DNA from: Anniella stebbinsi
Lineage: Eukaryota > Chordata > Lepidosauria > Squamata > Anniellidae
DNA length: 64,000 nt
NCBI GenBank assembly: GCA_029215795.1
Contig: JARDYH010000001.1
Coordinates: forward strand, 351,254,154 to 351,318,153
Direction of reading: 5' to 3'
Shown here: piece after piece, positions 34,494 to 46,496 of the stretch
Numbering within the stretch: position 1 is the first letter of the stretch
Layout: each line of letters begins with the position of its first letter
Notes under the pieces: generated by a model
The model's database searches: none
Told to the model about the DNA's origin: nothing
The model's input: only the letters and a program-made list of their open reading frames with translations
Program-made: the position numbers and the translations under genes

Positions 34494-35090
34494 ATGCTAA
34501 TTATTATGCATAGATGCCAGTTTAGACATTATTATTATTTAAATAGAAATACAGTAGATCTTACCATAGTATGGAAGACTGACCAGGGCAGGATCTACAT
34601 GACTGCTTTATAACGATTAATAACGCTATTGGCAACATCCCATATACTGTTTTCAAACCGCTTTCAAAGTGCTACATCCTGGCCTGGGTGAGTTGTGTGC
34701 CTTGTTCAGTTTGCTGTCCAAGTGGTGTTGATGGGTAACTTCAAGGTCCAGCTCTTTCTTCGGATGATTCTTTATCTTTACAATGGGCTTGGACTGGACA
34801 GCCCTTCAAACAGAAGACACCAAGTAAATAGTGTTCCTTTGGTAGCCTTTCAAAGAGAGGACTGTGTCTTTTCTGTAAAAGATTATACATGGCCAGCCTA
34901 AATGGAGGGGTCCTTCTACACTGGATTGGGAGGCATTGGGTATGTTTGAGCCAAGGGTTACTGTGCCGCCACAGCCTCTAACACTAGGCCTAGACGAGCA
35001 CACCCCTCTCAGGCTAAGCACCACCACTTAGATACCTGAGGGAAAGGTAAAAGACGCACCACTTTTCCCTTATAGCAGAGGGGAAAAGAG
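34494..35090. other. no gene; one decayed MITE half
   Basis: GGCAGGATCTACATGACTGC at about 34588-34607, with ATACTGTTTTCAAACCGC further on, resembles the 30479/58799 MITE type. The rest is unassigned. Confidence 0.4.
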
Positions 35091-35535
35091 TGTTAAGGGT
35101 TTTGAATAAGGTCCTCCTGTGAGTATGTTGGCTGAGAGTGTAATGATATGTGTTTCTTTATTAAATTTATAGACCAGGTTACAAAGCCAAGCTGACACGT
35201 GGTTTGCGGTAGCAAAAATAAAAGAAAACGTTTATTGTTGTTAACAGTTCTTTTCAAATCAATTTCACACCTGCCTATTCTTAACACTTCTAATAATTTA
35301 TTAATAATCCTAAATCCTAATAATCTCTTCACACACACTCCTGACTAGATCACACACAGCTATCTTCCCCAACCAAGACAGTAAGATAATCTAAAACACT
35401 CCCTCAGACTATATATACTCCTCCCCCTCCCTTTCCCAGCATCATCAGCCACACCCACTCAGCCCAACATTCCGCACTCTCCAGACATACTAACCAGACA
35501 TACATAGGGAGACGGAAATGTGGGGTATCATCACA
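35091..35535 (-). mobile_element. probable LTR (retrotransposon or old retrovirus), antisense
   Basis: On the minus strand it begins TGTGATGATACCCC and ends CCCTTAACA, i.e. TG...CA. A TATA-like AGTATATATAG lies at about 35408-35420. AATAAA signals lie near 35234 and 35161. The order U3-TATA-polyA signal is as in an LTR. No 5-bp target duplication, primer-binding site or internal gene is visible, so it may be a solo LTR with decayed flanks. Superfamily is undetermined. Confidence 0.5.
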
Positions 35536-36963
35536 GTCACAATTAACCTGGCATCAATATTGAGCAGAGATATTCACCTACACGCGTAGCTGACGTCCAC
35601 TGTGTAGCCTCATTTCCCTACACATTCCATTTGGTGGGCTTCTCATTTTAAAATAAAGGCAGCAGCCATGGTTTGCAGTGCACCTTTTAAAGCATTACTC
35701 AACACATCAAAGCAACACAAGATGGTTTGTTTGCCTGTTGTTTGACCTGACTGTAATTTGGGAGTGACTGGGTCACCTTACTGTCATCGAATGCTATAAG
35801 ACATTTCCACTGTTCACCCCACCTTTCCGCCCCCCTCTTCTAGTCCTCTGTAAAAGTATAATAATAATAATGCAACCTGAAAATACAAAGAAGCTATTAA
35901 ATATTTCAAGTACCATCTGATTTCCAAATAGGAATACATTTTTATGAGATCACAACCTGGAATAAAAGAGGTTGTGGGGGGGATGCTTTAAGTTATAAGG
36001 GCCTTCATTCTTTTGAATTTTAGAATTCCATATTAAACAGTGAACATTAACACTGTTATAATAACCTATAATTAAAAATAATACTAAAGGCAGTTGGGAC
36101 CTTCCATTATGGTCTCTATTTAAGTTGACAGATATCATTTCAGATAATAGTTCTATATTTGCCAGATCGACACTCACCCTAACCCGTAGGCTGCCTTTCC
36201 TAACCTGTCATGCATCCCACTGCTTTATATGTAACACTTAATACTAATGCTTTTTAGACTCTTAAGCTTTCTTCTTTCCTTTCTTGGAGATTGGAAGGCG
36301 AACATTTCTTCTTTTTTGTCTCTGATCTGCCTCTGAAATCGACTTTTAACGTATGTCTTTAAAGCGCTGGTTTTAGGAAGCGATCATATTTAAAGCGCAC
36401 AAATTTAGAGTACAGAAACAGGCTCCATTTGGGGGGAATTTTGACATAAAGTGTCTTCCTTGGGGGAGGTCAGGAGTCATTGATATTAAACTAGACAAGC
36501 TGGTAGTGGAGTGTTAATGGGAATGGAAAGCAGATGTTTGGTAATTAGGGGAGATGTGAATGACAAGACTTGAGAGGTATGGTACATGAGATAGCTGGCA
36601 CAAAGCAGCTGTTGTTACCGATTTCGCTGTCAGAAATGTACACAAGTCAGACCATCCCCTGTGAGTTTGCCATAGCTGTGACAATTAGAAAAAAATTGTA
36701 TTTGATTAAAATAAGTAATATATCATACAAAGTAATTTTTTTAAGAACACCGAGGAACGGTCTAGGTTAGATCCCACGGAAAATTAACAAAAGATCTGAG
36801 CCAGATGTATCAACATGGCCTTCAAAAAAACTAGAGAAATTACAAGGAGTATCAGCCATGATCAGTGAATTCAAGGCATTATTTACTAAGGATACACTGA
36901 ATGCTAGCATGTCTCAATTTGGGGGCCAATGGTTGCATTTCAAGGGGCCAAAATAGGACCTGA
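35536..36963. other. no gene recognised
   Basis: AT-rich and repeat-poor. About 36240-36430 contains GACTTTTAACG, TTTAAAGCGCTGG and TTTAAAGCGCAC words. A further possible conserved segment, with no direct evidence. Confidence 0.4.
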
Positions 36964-36984
36964 ATTATTATTATTATTATTATT

Positions 36985-37023
<39 letters not shown>

Positions 37024-37445
37024 TCTATACCGCCCCATAGCCGAAGCTGTCTGGGTGGTTTACAATTAATCAGGTAATAAAATGCAGCATAAAATATGTC
37101 ATAAAATATAAATATACAAAACTTAAAACAATTTAGACAGTTAAAACAGTTTCAATAGAATACTAGATTCATTTTAGATGGCTGGCATAAATGCCCCATC
37201 ATATGCCATTAAATGCCTAGGAGTAGAGGACGGTCTTAACCTGGCACCAAAAAGATGACCACATTGGCACTGGGTTGGCTTGACTAGGGAGTTAGTTGGG
37301 GGCCACCACTTAAAAGGCCGTCTCCCTTGTTGCCATCCTCCAAGCATTCCTCGGAGGTGGCACTTGAGGGGGGGCAGATGTTGATCGTAGTGTCTGAGAA
37401 TGTTCAGGTCAGTAGAGTAATTCTGTCAGGTATTGAGGTCCTCTA
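36964..37445 (-). mobile_element. L2-type LINE 3' end, antisense
   Basis: (TTA)n(TCA)n tail at 36964-37022, followed by CTATACCGCCCCATAGCCGAAG and TGTCTGGGTGGTTTACAA (reversed 3' UTR). 37315-37445 matches the antisense copy at 15170-15270 (TTGTTGCCATCCTCC, GATGTTGATCGTAGTGT). Stops interrupt every frame. Confidence 0.87.
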
Positions 37446-38590
37446 AAGGCATAATGCTAGGCATGTTTAGACAGAAAAAGTCCTGCAGTTCCCACCATTC
37501 CACAGCCAACAGGGGAATTGTAGGATTTTTTCTGTCCAAACATGCATAGGATTGTGCCATACATATAGTGAACACTCATCTATTTCATTCCTATTCCCTG
37601 TCATTGTTTCCTTCTCCTCTGTTGCTTCAGTGGGATTTTCTTCTTTCTGGGAAAAGCCTGATGGATGATCCTAACCAGTCAGGGATCATGTAGTAGGGAA
37701 GATGATGCCACAGCAGGATATACCCAGACAAATACGCCTACAGAGTAACAACAATGAAGGGGAACACCACTGCTGAGATACGTTCATTAAAATGCCTCCC
37801 TGCCCTCTTTTTCAGGTCAGCTGTACTATATACTAGCAAAGCAGAAGCAATACTACACGAATAGAGCATTTCCTGCCTCCAAAGCTCTCTCCATTCAAGT
37901 GATAGTTTTGTTTTCTTAAATGTTGGCTTTGCTTGACAGTTTATTCACATCTTCTATCACATGGGTTTGTTTTCTCACCATGTGAAGCAAAAGTTGTCTT
38001 CAGCTGAATACAAAGTATCATTTTAAGAGGGCTAAAATCATATTAGAAGGGAGCATCACTGCCTTTAGCATACTCTCTCTCTCTCTCTCTCTCTCGGTCA
38101 CACTGTGAGCTTTTCTACACAAGGCTGTGAATCAGATCTCAATACACTGTATTTACTTTTGGTTTCATCGCAGAATTGAGATCCGAGCACTACATGTGAA
38201 TCATTTCCTTTCCTGCTTTTCTGCTACATAACCTCTAGGTGGCACTGTGGTATCGTGGAATAGTACAAATACATAAGAGGAAATCATGCTTTCTTTTGCC
38301 TTCACTATTAAGTGCCACATTTTCCCTGCTCTAAAGAAAAGTCAACAAAAGTGTCGTTTAGACACAAAAGTGAAACTGGAGGGTCACGATGTTGTCTAAA
38401 GAACTCGTAAATACCTGTGAGGGAATGGTGAGGACATGATAATTGCCTTACGTAGAAACTGTTCTAGTCAGCCATGCCCTCCTATATATACTAAGTTCTA
38501 TCCTCCCATCATTTTCCTTTGCCCACCAACAGTCAGGTAGCATTCTGCGACTACTAAAATACTCAGTCTTAATTGGGCTGTTTGGCCTCC
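37446..38590. other. no gene; single-copy sequence with (CT)n
   Basis: (CT)n at 38072-38094. The remainder has no repeats or coding signal that I recognise. Confidence 0.45.
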
Positions 38591-39139
38591 CCACTCTCAA
38601 ACCTTGCGATGAGTCGGGCAAGCTCAAGATTTCCCACCACCTGCCAACCCCTCGTGTTCTCCTTCCTTTAAGCAGAGTGCGGGGGCTGACAGGCAGTGGG
38701 GACAGGAGTCCTGTACCACTCACCAATCCTTCATGCTCTCCTTGCAGTGAGGGGTTGGTAGGCAGCAACGGGGACTCCTGCAAACTGCTATTTTGCATAA
38801 AAATGGCAGCTCGTCCTTTTACGTAAAAGGCCCTTTTATGTAAATGGCAGGTGTAAATAGGACCATTTATGCAACATCACAGGCCTAAATGGTCTAATAG
38901 ACTGTTTAAACCTGTAACACTTTGTAAATGGACCTATTTATGTCCTTTATGTAAAAGGATGAGCCACCATTTTCTGCAACATGGCGGCTTAGTGGAGGAG
39001 CAGGATGCCATGCGCTACTCACTAGGTGCCCGTGAACCACCCGGCAGCTTGTCGCATGCAGCAAACAGGTGTGTGTGGTTTTTTTTGGCAATTGGCATGT
39101 TGCACGTGGGGTGGGCAAAGGTGAGTTTGCCCACCCCTA
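38590..39139. mobile_element. hAT-like repeat with tandem-duplicated segment
   Basis: Ends AAAGGTGAGTTTGCCCACCCCTA, the right terminus of the 16307/30001 family. Inside, TTTACGTAAAAGGCCCTTTTA and GGACCTATTTATG blocks are repeated. About 38645-38720 and 38727-38795 are diverged direct copies (CCAACCCCTCGTGTTCTCC against CCAATCCTTCATGCTCTCC). The left border is not resolved. Confidence 0.5.
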
Positions 39140-39256
39140 CCTATAAGCAATGGGACTCACAGCCAAGGGTGGGAGAACCAGGGATGCTTGAACTCGCTGA
39201 GATTCTCCAAACCCCACTTTGTGCTCAATTTGGCTCCCTCCCATCCTCATTGCAAC

Positions 39257-39312
39257 TCTTCTTCTTCTTCTTCTTCTTCTTCTTCTTCTTCTTCTTCTTC
39301 TTCTTCTTCTTT
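39257..39312. repeat. (TTC)n trinucleotide repeat
   Basis: About 18 perfect TTC units. The reverse strand is (GAA)n, which can form a purine triplex. The poly-Ser and poly-Phe/Arg frames here are artefacts. Confidence 0.97.
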
Positions 39313-40052
39313 GAATGAGAAAAGTGCATGTTTTAAATGCATCTCCATGCACACTTTTCATAAGTCCACCATTGACTAAAGCCTGAAAATTTGTGATTTG
39401 GGGAAAAATAATGTGCAATTTAAAGTGTGTCCCCCCCCCTTTTAACTTTATTGCGATTTGGGGAATTTGCAAACGTTTTTTCCAGAAAAAAGCAAAACTC
39501 CGCTGTCTTTTGCATTCAGGATTGTGAGCGAGGCGAGGTTGAATGATTTGCGAACTGAAAAGAAATTCTTGTACATCCCTGCTCACAGCCTGAACATCAG
39601 AAATTGGTACCTGGTCTTTGTCCCTCAAAGTCTGAGGCTGTATATTTCTGCCATCATCTATTAGTGTAACTATGCAACTGCTACTAGAAATGGAATGCTT
39701 TGCGGGGGGTTTACCCATCAGCATAAAATGGTGGTCTTTGTATTTTCCCAATAACGGAATTGACTGATGGAATTTATGGTCGATGCACGAACTCCCTGCG
39801 TATTTCAGTGTATATTTACCTTTCACAAAATCACTTGTTTTGAAATTTCACAGCTTTTTCATGGCACAACATCTGCCTGATCTAGGTAAGGGGGAGAAAG
39901 TTGTTCAGTTTCTATTTTAATGCTAATGTACCTAATTTGTACTTCTAGAACTATATGGAAATGGACATGCAGGTATCCTTCAGCATTCACACTTCAACAA
40001 ATGTTGTGATTTGGTTCTCCAACCAAAGAACACATAAGAAAAAACCACACTC

Positions 40053-40078
40053 GTTCTAAACAAACAAACAAACAAACA
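40053..40078. repeat. (AAAC)n microsatellite
   Basis: Six CAAA units. Confidence 0.9.
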
Positions 40079-40096
40079 CTGAATGACTGCAACAAA

Positions 40097-40225
40097 GGGC
40101 TCATCTACACCTATGAGCCTTCTGGGAGGGAGGAGGGAGGATCCTGGGCTTTCCCACTTCCAGGATCACCAAGCATCCAACCGCCAGCATGATGTCCTGG
40201 AAGAAAAGCGGGATGTCTGGTGCAC
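40097..40225 (+). mobile_element. truncated PIF/Harbinger-like element
   Basis: GGGCTCATCTACACC, then a GCCTTCTGGGAGG...CTTTCC..CCAGGATCA block matching 19374-19480. Only the left part is preserved. Confidence 0.7.
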
Positions 40226-40329
40226 CATTTTTCTCGACATAGCAATCAAGCCGTAACTGCTGGTGCCATTAAGTTTTCCTTAACTTTGATGCAGTCGTCC
40301 AACCAAAGAAGTCACAGACAAATGCATAT

Positions 40330-40555
40330 GTTGAGGAGGTGTGTTCATAAAAAATGTGTATATTAATAAAAAAAAATGTAGCGGAAATTGCTTGCAAAAG
40401 TGCATATATTATGCAAAACAGCATAAATAAAAATGTATATTAAGAGAAATGTACACAGACATGTGTAAGCATGTTCCTGCTGACTTTAAAAAAAAAGCAT
40501 GATGCAGGAAAAGGAAACTGAGAAAAATGAAAATTGATAGATTCATCCATCCCTA
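40330..40555. mobile_element. 'GTGCAT' family MITE
   Basis: Words AAAAATGTGTATATT, AAAAGTGCATATATTATGC, AAATGTACACAGACATG, then AAAATTGATAGATTCATCC and ATCCCTA. It resembles 24001-25012 in reverse and 15880-16108. Confidence 0.55.
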
Positions 40556-41984
40556 GCCTGATCCCATTCTTAAGCTGAGTCACCTTTTGTCTTTTAGCTG
40601 CTTCACTTAATAAATCCCTCCACTTATTAAATCTTTCCATAGGAATGCATGTGTTACTCTCACCAGTAAAATTCTAATTTGAGAAGGAATTATCCATGTG
40701 TCCATGTGGCTGAAGCCCATACTATCCGTTTGTGATTATGGTGCTGAAATTAGTTGGAGAGTGGGGTTGGGGGAGAAATACTTTTTGAAAAAGGATGTTA
40801 ATTGTTCTGTGTCATTGTTCCCCATATCTTCAGCAGCTGTTTTGTCACAATTTTTACCCTACTTAGTTATCACTTCTTCCTGAATTAATCATAGGGTAAT
40901 CCCGGAGATCTCATGTGGACTGGGCATTTGTTACAATGCTCCATAGCCAATAGGACCTGGAACAGTGGTTGGAGAAGGCTCTGGGGTACAACAGCTTGCA
41001 TGCTCAAAAGCCCACTATGGCCAGTTTGATGGTCATGTGTGCATAATTTCACTTGTATCAGAGACAGAGGATGTGGCTAGCTCTAAACAGCTTGAGACCT
41101 AATTATTTGAAGGTCTATGCTAGTCAATTAGCCTCTTTTGTCCTGGGCCACCCTCTGTTTCTAGTTCTGTCCACTTTTATGCCAGCTTTTCAAGATGTCC
41201 TTTTAAAATCCAGAATTCTAGATCTGGACAGTACTGTGGTGTTTGAATCTAAAGCTTTTTCTATCTCCATGGGTTAAGGTTAGGTTGGAGAGCACAATGA
41301 TTTCTGGAATCTGATGTTCTGTCCCTCGCTCCTTCTAGGTTTCTCTCTTCCTACCACACTACAAATCCCAGCAAGCTCTGGGTATGTGTAAGGCAGGCCT
41401 TCCAGTGATGGTAACATTTGATTGACTATTAAAGAGGAAGCCCTATCTCAAAGCACCTTGGTTAGCACCTTTAGAATTTTAACTGGTTCTGATTGAAACC
41501 CGTAGTGGATTCACCACCCCACTGACATTGAAAACACTAGCCTCCAATGAATGTAGCTGTAAACATTTTTAGTTAAGTACTAAAACACAGATTGACCTCA
41601 TATTTTCATATTTTCATATTTCCTTATATGTTAGCAAGCCTCCAGATGCCAGAAAGAAAATAATTTTGCTAAAAACAACTGGAATCATCGAGCTTCTAAA
41701 ATTAGGCAATCTAAAGATTTTTCCTTTGCAGAATGTCTTGGCTGAATTCTATTTTTTTCTTCCTGCCACCTTTTATTTCAGTTCTTCCTTTTTCTCTTTG
41801 GGTAAAATATCCAGAACTGTAAACTAAATATCTATTCCAACCTCATGTGAGAATAGGCTAATAACACTTTCGAGTATATGAGCAGAATTTGAGTTCAATT
41901 AGTTTCCTTTTCTCTTTCTCAATTAGTTTTTTTTCTCTTTAAAAAAGTTTGTGCCAATTTGAGTGTTTGCTCAGTTAGGAGAAC
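40556..41984. other. no gene; one decayed repeat fragment
   Basis: 41470-41575 shares a repeat with 6200-6320. The remainder, including small frames around 41053-41277, shows no recognisable protein signature. Confidence 0.45.
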
Positions 41985-42275
41985 TTTGTGTGGACACAAA
42001 ACAGGACCTTCTCTGTGGTGGAGCCTTGAGTTTGGAATGCCTTCTACCAAGAGATATGTCTGGCTCCTGGCTCCAAATCTGTTATCATTTCAGTTGGAGG
42101 CATTTATGGGTACTTAGCTCTACCACTGACTAATTGGTTTGATTTAAGGGTGTTTTTTTTTAAAAAAAATAAATAATAAACTAATGTTATTCTTAACCAC
42201 CTTGGTTTTTTTAAAAAAACAAAACAAAAGTGAGATATAAATGGAAATAAAAATAAATAAATAAATATTTCTTGA
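41985..42275 (+). mobile_element. L2-type LINE 3' end
   Basis: AGGACCTTCTCTGTGGTGG, AATGCCTTCTACCAAGAGA (encoding FSVVEP...NAFYQE-like end) and ATTTCAGTTGGAGGCATTT, then TAACCACCTTG, GTGAGATATAAATGG and an (AAAT)n tail. Diverged. Confidence 0.75.
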
Positions 42276-42304
42276 ATAAACACACACCTTCTCCTTCTGA
42301 AACA

Positions 42305-42460
42305 TTCACAGTGCGATCCTACATATATCTACTCTGAAGTAAGTCTCAGTAGCTTCAATGGGGCTTACTCCCAAAAGGTGTGCATGGGAATATGTTCCAT
42401 TGAACTCAATGCGGCATACATCTGAATACATAACATGTATAGGATTGCACAGTAAATTAA
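42305..42460. repeat. dispersed reptile repeat (GCGATCCTA...TAGGATTGCAC)
   Basis: CAGTGCGATCCTACATAT ... AGTAAGTCTCAGTAGCTTCAATG, then TTCCATTGAACTCAATG ... TGTATAGGATTGCACAGT, an inverted repeat. Partial pieces occur at 12884, 18030 and 33050. Confidence 0.7.
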
Positions 42461-42476
42461 TTATCCTAGGGTGACC

Positions 42477-42785
42477 ATTTGGAAAGGAGAACAGGGCTCC
42501 TGTATCTTTAACAGTTGCATAGGAAAGGGAATTTCAGCAGGTGTCATTTGTATGCATGCAGCACCTGGTGAAATGCCCTCTTCATCACAACAGTTAAAGC
42601 TGCAGGAGCCCTGCCCTCTTTTCTATCTGCTCACTCTAGTATAGCTCCTGCAGCTTTAACTGTTTGATGAAGAGGAAATGTCACCAGGTGCTGCCTGCAT
42701 ACAAATGACACCTGCTGAAATTCCATTTTCTGTGCAACTGTTAAAGATACAGGAGCCCTGTTCTCTTTTCCAAATGGTCACCCTA
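42477..42785 (+). mobile_element. palindromic hAT-type MITE, copy 4
   Basis: TAGGGTGACCATTTGGAAAG at the left, CTTTTCCAAATGGTCACCCTA-type at the right. Flanks AATTATCC and AATTATCT (seven of eight). Spacer order as in 7228 and 27981, so + orientation. It shares the TGCATGCAGCACCTGGTG block with 7228. The pair 7228/42477 forms one subfamily (GGGTGACC, TGCTGCCTGCATAC). Confidence 0.94.
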
Positions 42786-42793
42786 AATTATCT

Positions 42794-43486
42794 CAGAAAC
42801 ATCAAAATTCTCCCCATTAAAATGAGTGGCATTTCTCAAAGCAGCTTACACCACCCATCTTCTTACAACATTGGTTCATGTATCTATCTATTTTGTAATC
42901 ACCGCTTAACATATTGTTCAGGAAAGCACTTTGGGGTACCTTGTATATGATGAGGATGTAACAAAGTGAACATCTATTTTAATTCTAAATAAACACCATT
43001 GCCTCCAGATTCCCTTTGATGATTTCCCTCTGTGATAAAATGACAATGAAGTCATTCTTTTTTTTCCTCTTCTCTCTCTCTCTCTCTCTTAAGATAATGG
43101 GTCAAAAATATATCAGACATTTAAGGCGATCCTGTGATGTACTCCTTGTATTGCTACCAACTGGGGACTTGTACTGCCATAGGGGACGTCTGAATTAGAT
43201 CTCTATGTATACTTGCAATTATCTTTAATTATACCTGAGTTTGTGTCTTAATTAATTTATTCATTATTTATGAATGAATTCTCTTCCTCTCTATCCCCCT
43301 ACCCCCCATCTATTTGAACATTAATAATTTTAAGCTTTCATAAATGTGATTAAAGACTTTGGCTGAAATTCTGCACCTAGTGTGACTCATGAATCTATTC
43401 TATTAAGATTTAGCAGTGCATAACTGATAACAGGATTACACCTTCTGTGGCTTCAATGGCTAAGAGCAATTGTTGTTGTTGTTGTT
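42794..43486. other. no gene recognised
   Basis: AT-rich, with (CT)n at 43071-43090 and (GTT)n at 43470-43494. The (GTT)n run is the target of the next element. Confidence 0.45.
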
Positions 43487-43494
43487 GTTGTTGT

Positions 43495-44179
43495 TAGGGG
43501 TGTGCACCCCCAAAATTATCATATCATATCATTATCGGAAATCACTTTTTTAAAAAATTCGGATCTGATTATATTGGAGGTTAACCATATTGAATTGTAT
43601 CCGATTTCTGATAGTTATTGGAAATCCGATATTTATTTCGGATCCCTATTTTGCCCTACAGAGTTGCTTTTTGAGACAGAAAGGCCTATAACTTCTTATT
43701 TTCAAAGTTAGAGACTTGAAACTTGGTCACAGTGCTTATGGGGTATGCCTAAGTATGTGTACATCCAACCATGTATTTTATATGAAATTTTAAAACATTG
43801 TGCACCTTTTTTGACAGATCTCTGAATGCACGTGGCGAGCAGTCATTCTGAGCTGTCAGGAGTTGCACGATATTTCAAAAATTCATATAAAATACATGAT
43901 TGGAGGGATTGTTCTGAAATTTCATACATATACTTAAGCATATTCCATAAGCACTGTGACCAAGTTTGACGTCTCTAACTTTTAAAATACAGAAGTTATA
44001 GGTTTATTTATATGGCGATCCAATAATTCGAAAAAAAATCCGATATAATCAGACTGAAAATTTTCGGATCCAATATTTATCAAAGGTTTTTCTATGGTAT
44101 CGTTATCGTTAATCAGATTTCCAATAACACCATTATCGGATCGTTATTGGACATCGGAACGATACAATACACATCCCTA
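43495..44179. mobile_element. large palindromic hAT-type MITE inside (GTT)n
   Basis: TAGGGGTGTGCACCC at the left, ATACACATCCCTA at the right. Flanks GTTGTTGT and GTTATTGT agree at seven of eight. ~685 bp. The block at about 43680-43800 (CTATAACTTCTTATTTTCAAAG, GTGCTTATGGGGTATGCCTAAG) is the reverse complement of about 43880-44010. The outer parts carry repeated GATC/TATCGG words (ATTATCGGAAAT, GATAACACC-like). No coding frame. Confidence 0.88.
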
Positions 44180-44187
44180 GTTATTGT

Positions 44188-44880
44188 TGTTGTTCTGGAG
44201 GAAAATCTCAGCCCCTCCTTTCTCATTCATTAATGAATATGTGGGTGTAGCAATTTACTACCTTCTTTGAAATTCTCCAGAAAAGGTCAAAAGACATGCA
44301 TGGTAAGGCCTACTGAAGCTAATGCAACTTATCACACACATATATGGAGGAGAAGGCTATCAGTGGCTCTGTTCAGATACAATGTGGGGAAGGGTGGTTA
44401 GACTAATCACGGTGCATGGTGGTTACCACTCACCATGCCAAGTGCTCCTGCCACATGTACATAGAATCACGGCCCTAACCATGGTTGCCTTAATCACTGT
44501 CTAACCATCCTCCACCCTAACCACCCTGGAAGAGGTAGGAGGGAAACTGACATCTTAACAGCCGCACTTTGAGTGACTCACATAAAACTTTTTAAAGGCT
44601 TGCTCAAGGGGCAAAATTGGGGAGAACAGGGACAGTGATTTATGAAGGATGGATAGCGTAAAACCAGGCAAATGTCCCTGGTAAATGGGGACAATTGGAT
44701 CATATGTTATTTCCAATACACTGTATTTATGCCATTGTCCTTTTTAATATTGATTTGCATTTTTTCCCCACCTGCTAATATTGTCTTATTGGTTCAGCAG
44801 TCATTAGATACAGTACAGACACACAGCTTGCATTGCAGTACCTAGCAGGATCCAAAACTAAGCATTAAAATGAGAGGTTT
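44188..44880. other. no gene; possible decayed elements
   Basis: 44365-44530 has inverted CTAACCA/TGGTTAG words (GGTGGTTAGACTAATCACGG, CTAACCATGGTTGCC). 44660-44700 (ATGTCCCTGGTAAATGGGGAC) resembles a transposon end. Borders are unclear. Confidence 0.4.
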
Positions 44881-44889
44881 TTTTTTTTT

Positions 44890-45290
44890 TAAAAGGAGTT
44901 ATAAAAAGTAAAATATAAAGGACCAATTCTGAGTTGGCTTCTATTGCCTTATAAATACAGCGTCTTGGCTTGGATTCCATTGGAATTAAACTCAGGTCTT
45001 TTAAAATGCATGCAAATTCTTGCAGAATACATATGAAAAAGTCACCATAACAGCCGAAGCACTTCTTCACTCCCTTGATAAATGGGGCTCCTAGACCACA
45101 CTTTATTGAGTCTCTGATTTTTAATAATTTGAATCCGGCAAGATTTAATTCTGCATAATTCTGGCTGAAATCAGCTTTTGATTGAGTTGTAATGGCTCTG
45201 TTATTGTAAATATCTCTGCATGCTAATGTTGTGCCGGAATTCAATAATATTTAGATGAAATTTTTTGCCTCTAGCAAGGTGGATGTTGGA
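44890..45290. other. repeat-free AT-rich segment, candidate conserved non-coding element
   Basis: No repeat similarity. Contains TTAATTCTGCATAATTC, CATGCTAATGTTGTG and ATTTTTAATAATTTG words. The 128-residue minus-strand frame lacks any family motif. Confidence 0.35.
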
Positions 45291-45569
45291 TTTAAAGTGC
45301 TTGAAAGTTTATGTCAAAGAAGCATTTATTTCAAAAAAGGAAAAGAAAAGGAAAAGCCCACAGCATAAAATGTAATAAATGGCCATCCTGAGTTTGAATA
45401 TAAATTGAGACTGTAGAGTAGAAAAAGAAACTATACTGTATAGTGGGTGTATATGAATGGTGTTCATGGCTTGCCAGCTCCTTTGGCCCTGATCCATATA
45501 AAAAGCCAAACAATCTAGGTCTCATAATGATCATACCAACCAGATATTGGGAGAGCAGCAGAGGAGGTG

Positions 45570-46031
45570 TACAAAATTATGTATGGTGTGGAGAATGTGG
45601 ATAGGGAGACATTTTCCTCCCTCTCTCAAAATTCTAGAACCCTGGGTCATCCCATGAAGCTGATTGGTGGGAGATTCAGGACTTCTTCACACAGTACATA
45701 GTTAAATTATGGAATTCGCTACCACAATATGTAGTGATGGCAACTAATTTGGAGGGGGTTTGGAGGGGATTTGCATAAATTCCTGGAGGAGAATGCTATT
45801 AATGGCTACTAGCCCTGGTGGTTATGTGCTACCTCCAGTATTCGAGGCAGTAAGCCTACATGCACCAGTTGCTGGGAACATGGGTGGGAGGGTGCTGTTG
45901 CACTATATCCTGCTTTGTTGGTCCCTGGTCGACAGCTGGTTGGCCATTGTGTGTGGACAGAGGGCTGGACTAGATGGACCCTCGGTCTGATCCAGCATGG
46001 CTCTTCTTAAGTTCTTATGTTCTTATGTTCT
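45570..46031 (+). mobile_element. CR1 LINE 3' end with octamer tail
   Basis: GTGGAGAATGTGGATAGGG, CTCAAAATTCTAGAACCC, TTCTTCACACAGTACATAG, GTTGCTGGGAACATGGG and GACTAGATGGACCC, ending in AAGTTCTTATGTTCTTATG, the clearest CR1 octamer tail in the window. A ~20-base gap relative to 29133 lies after GGGAGATTCAGGA. Confidence 0.94.
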
Positions 46032-46077
46032 CCAGTGTCAGAAGTATGGTGGATCCACTCTCTGTTTCAGTCAGAAC

Positions 46078-46495
46078 TAGGGATGGACAGACTCACCTGC
46101 ATCCAATTCGTTGGATGTTTGCCCCTCTGCCGCCACATCTGCTGCCACCTTCCACCTCCACTTGCACCACCTCACTAGCTTCTTTTGAGGCTTGGCAAGC
46201 ACCCAATGACATCGCGAGCCCATTGTTGTGCAACAATGAAGGCTCCAGGTATTATGTATTTTCCCCTGATGTGAGCTCCGCTGTCCTGCCCCATACCCAA
46301 CATGAGCACTTTTGCTCATTTCTGGTTGCCCCTGGAAGTGGTAAATCACCATTCAGAAGTGGTGAGTGGGAAGTGACAGGGTGCAAGAGAATCATCAGGG
46401 GCAAGAGCAACCCATTGGATTCTGCCCTAGCTGTTTCTAGATTAAGCTCATCCTATGGATCCATTCCACGTGCTTTGGAACTAAAACTGCTTTGA
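46078..46495. mobile_element. hAT-type MITE, left part (interrupted)
   Basis: TAGGGATGGACAGACTCACC, then TCTGCCGCCACATCTGC and CTTTTGAGGCTTGGC, as in 30001 and 497. It breaks off where the LINE at 46497 starts. The missing right end may be 46977-47207. Confidence 0.68.
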
Positions 46496-46496
46496 T

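Noticed and set aside
39137..39826. 229-residue minus-strand frame
   Set aside because: Its centre is poly-Arg encoded by the (GAA)n repeat. The rest has no motif or codon bias and overlaps a repeat.
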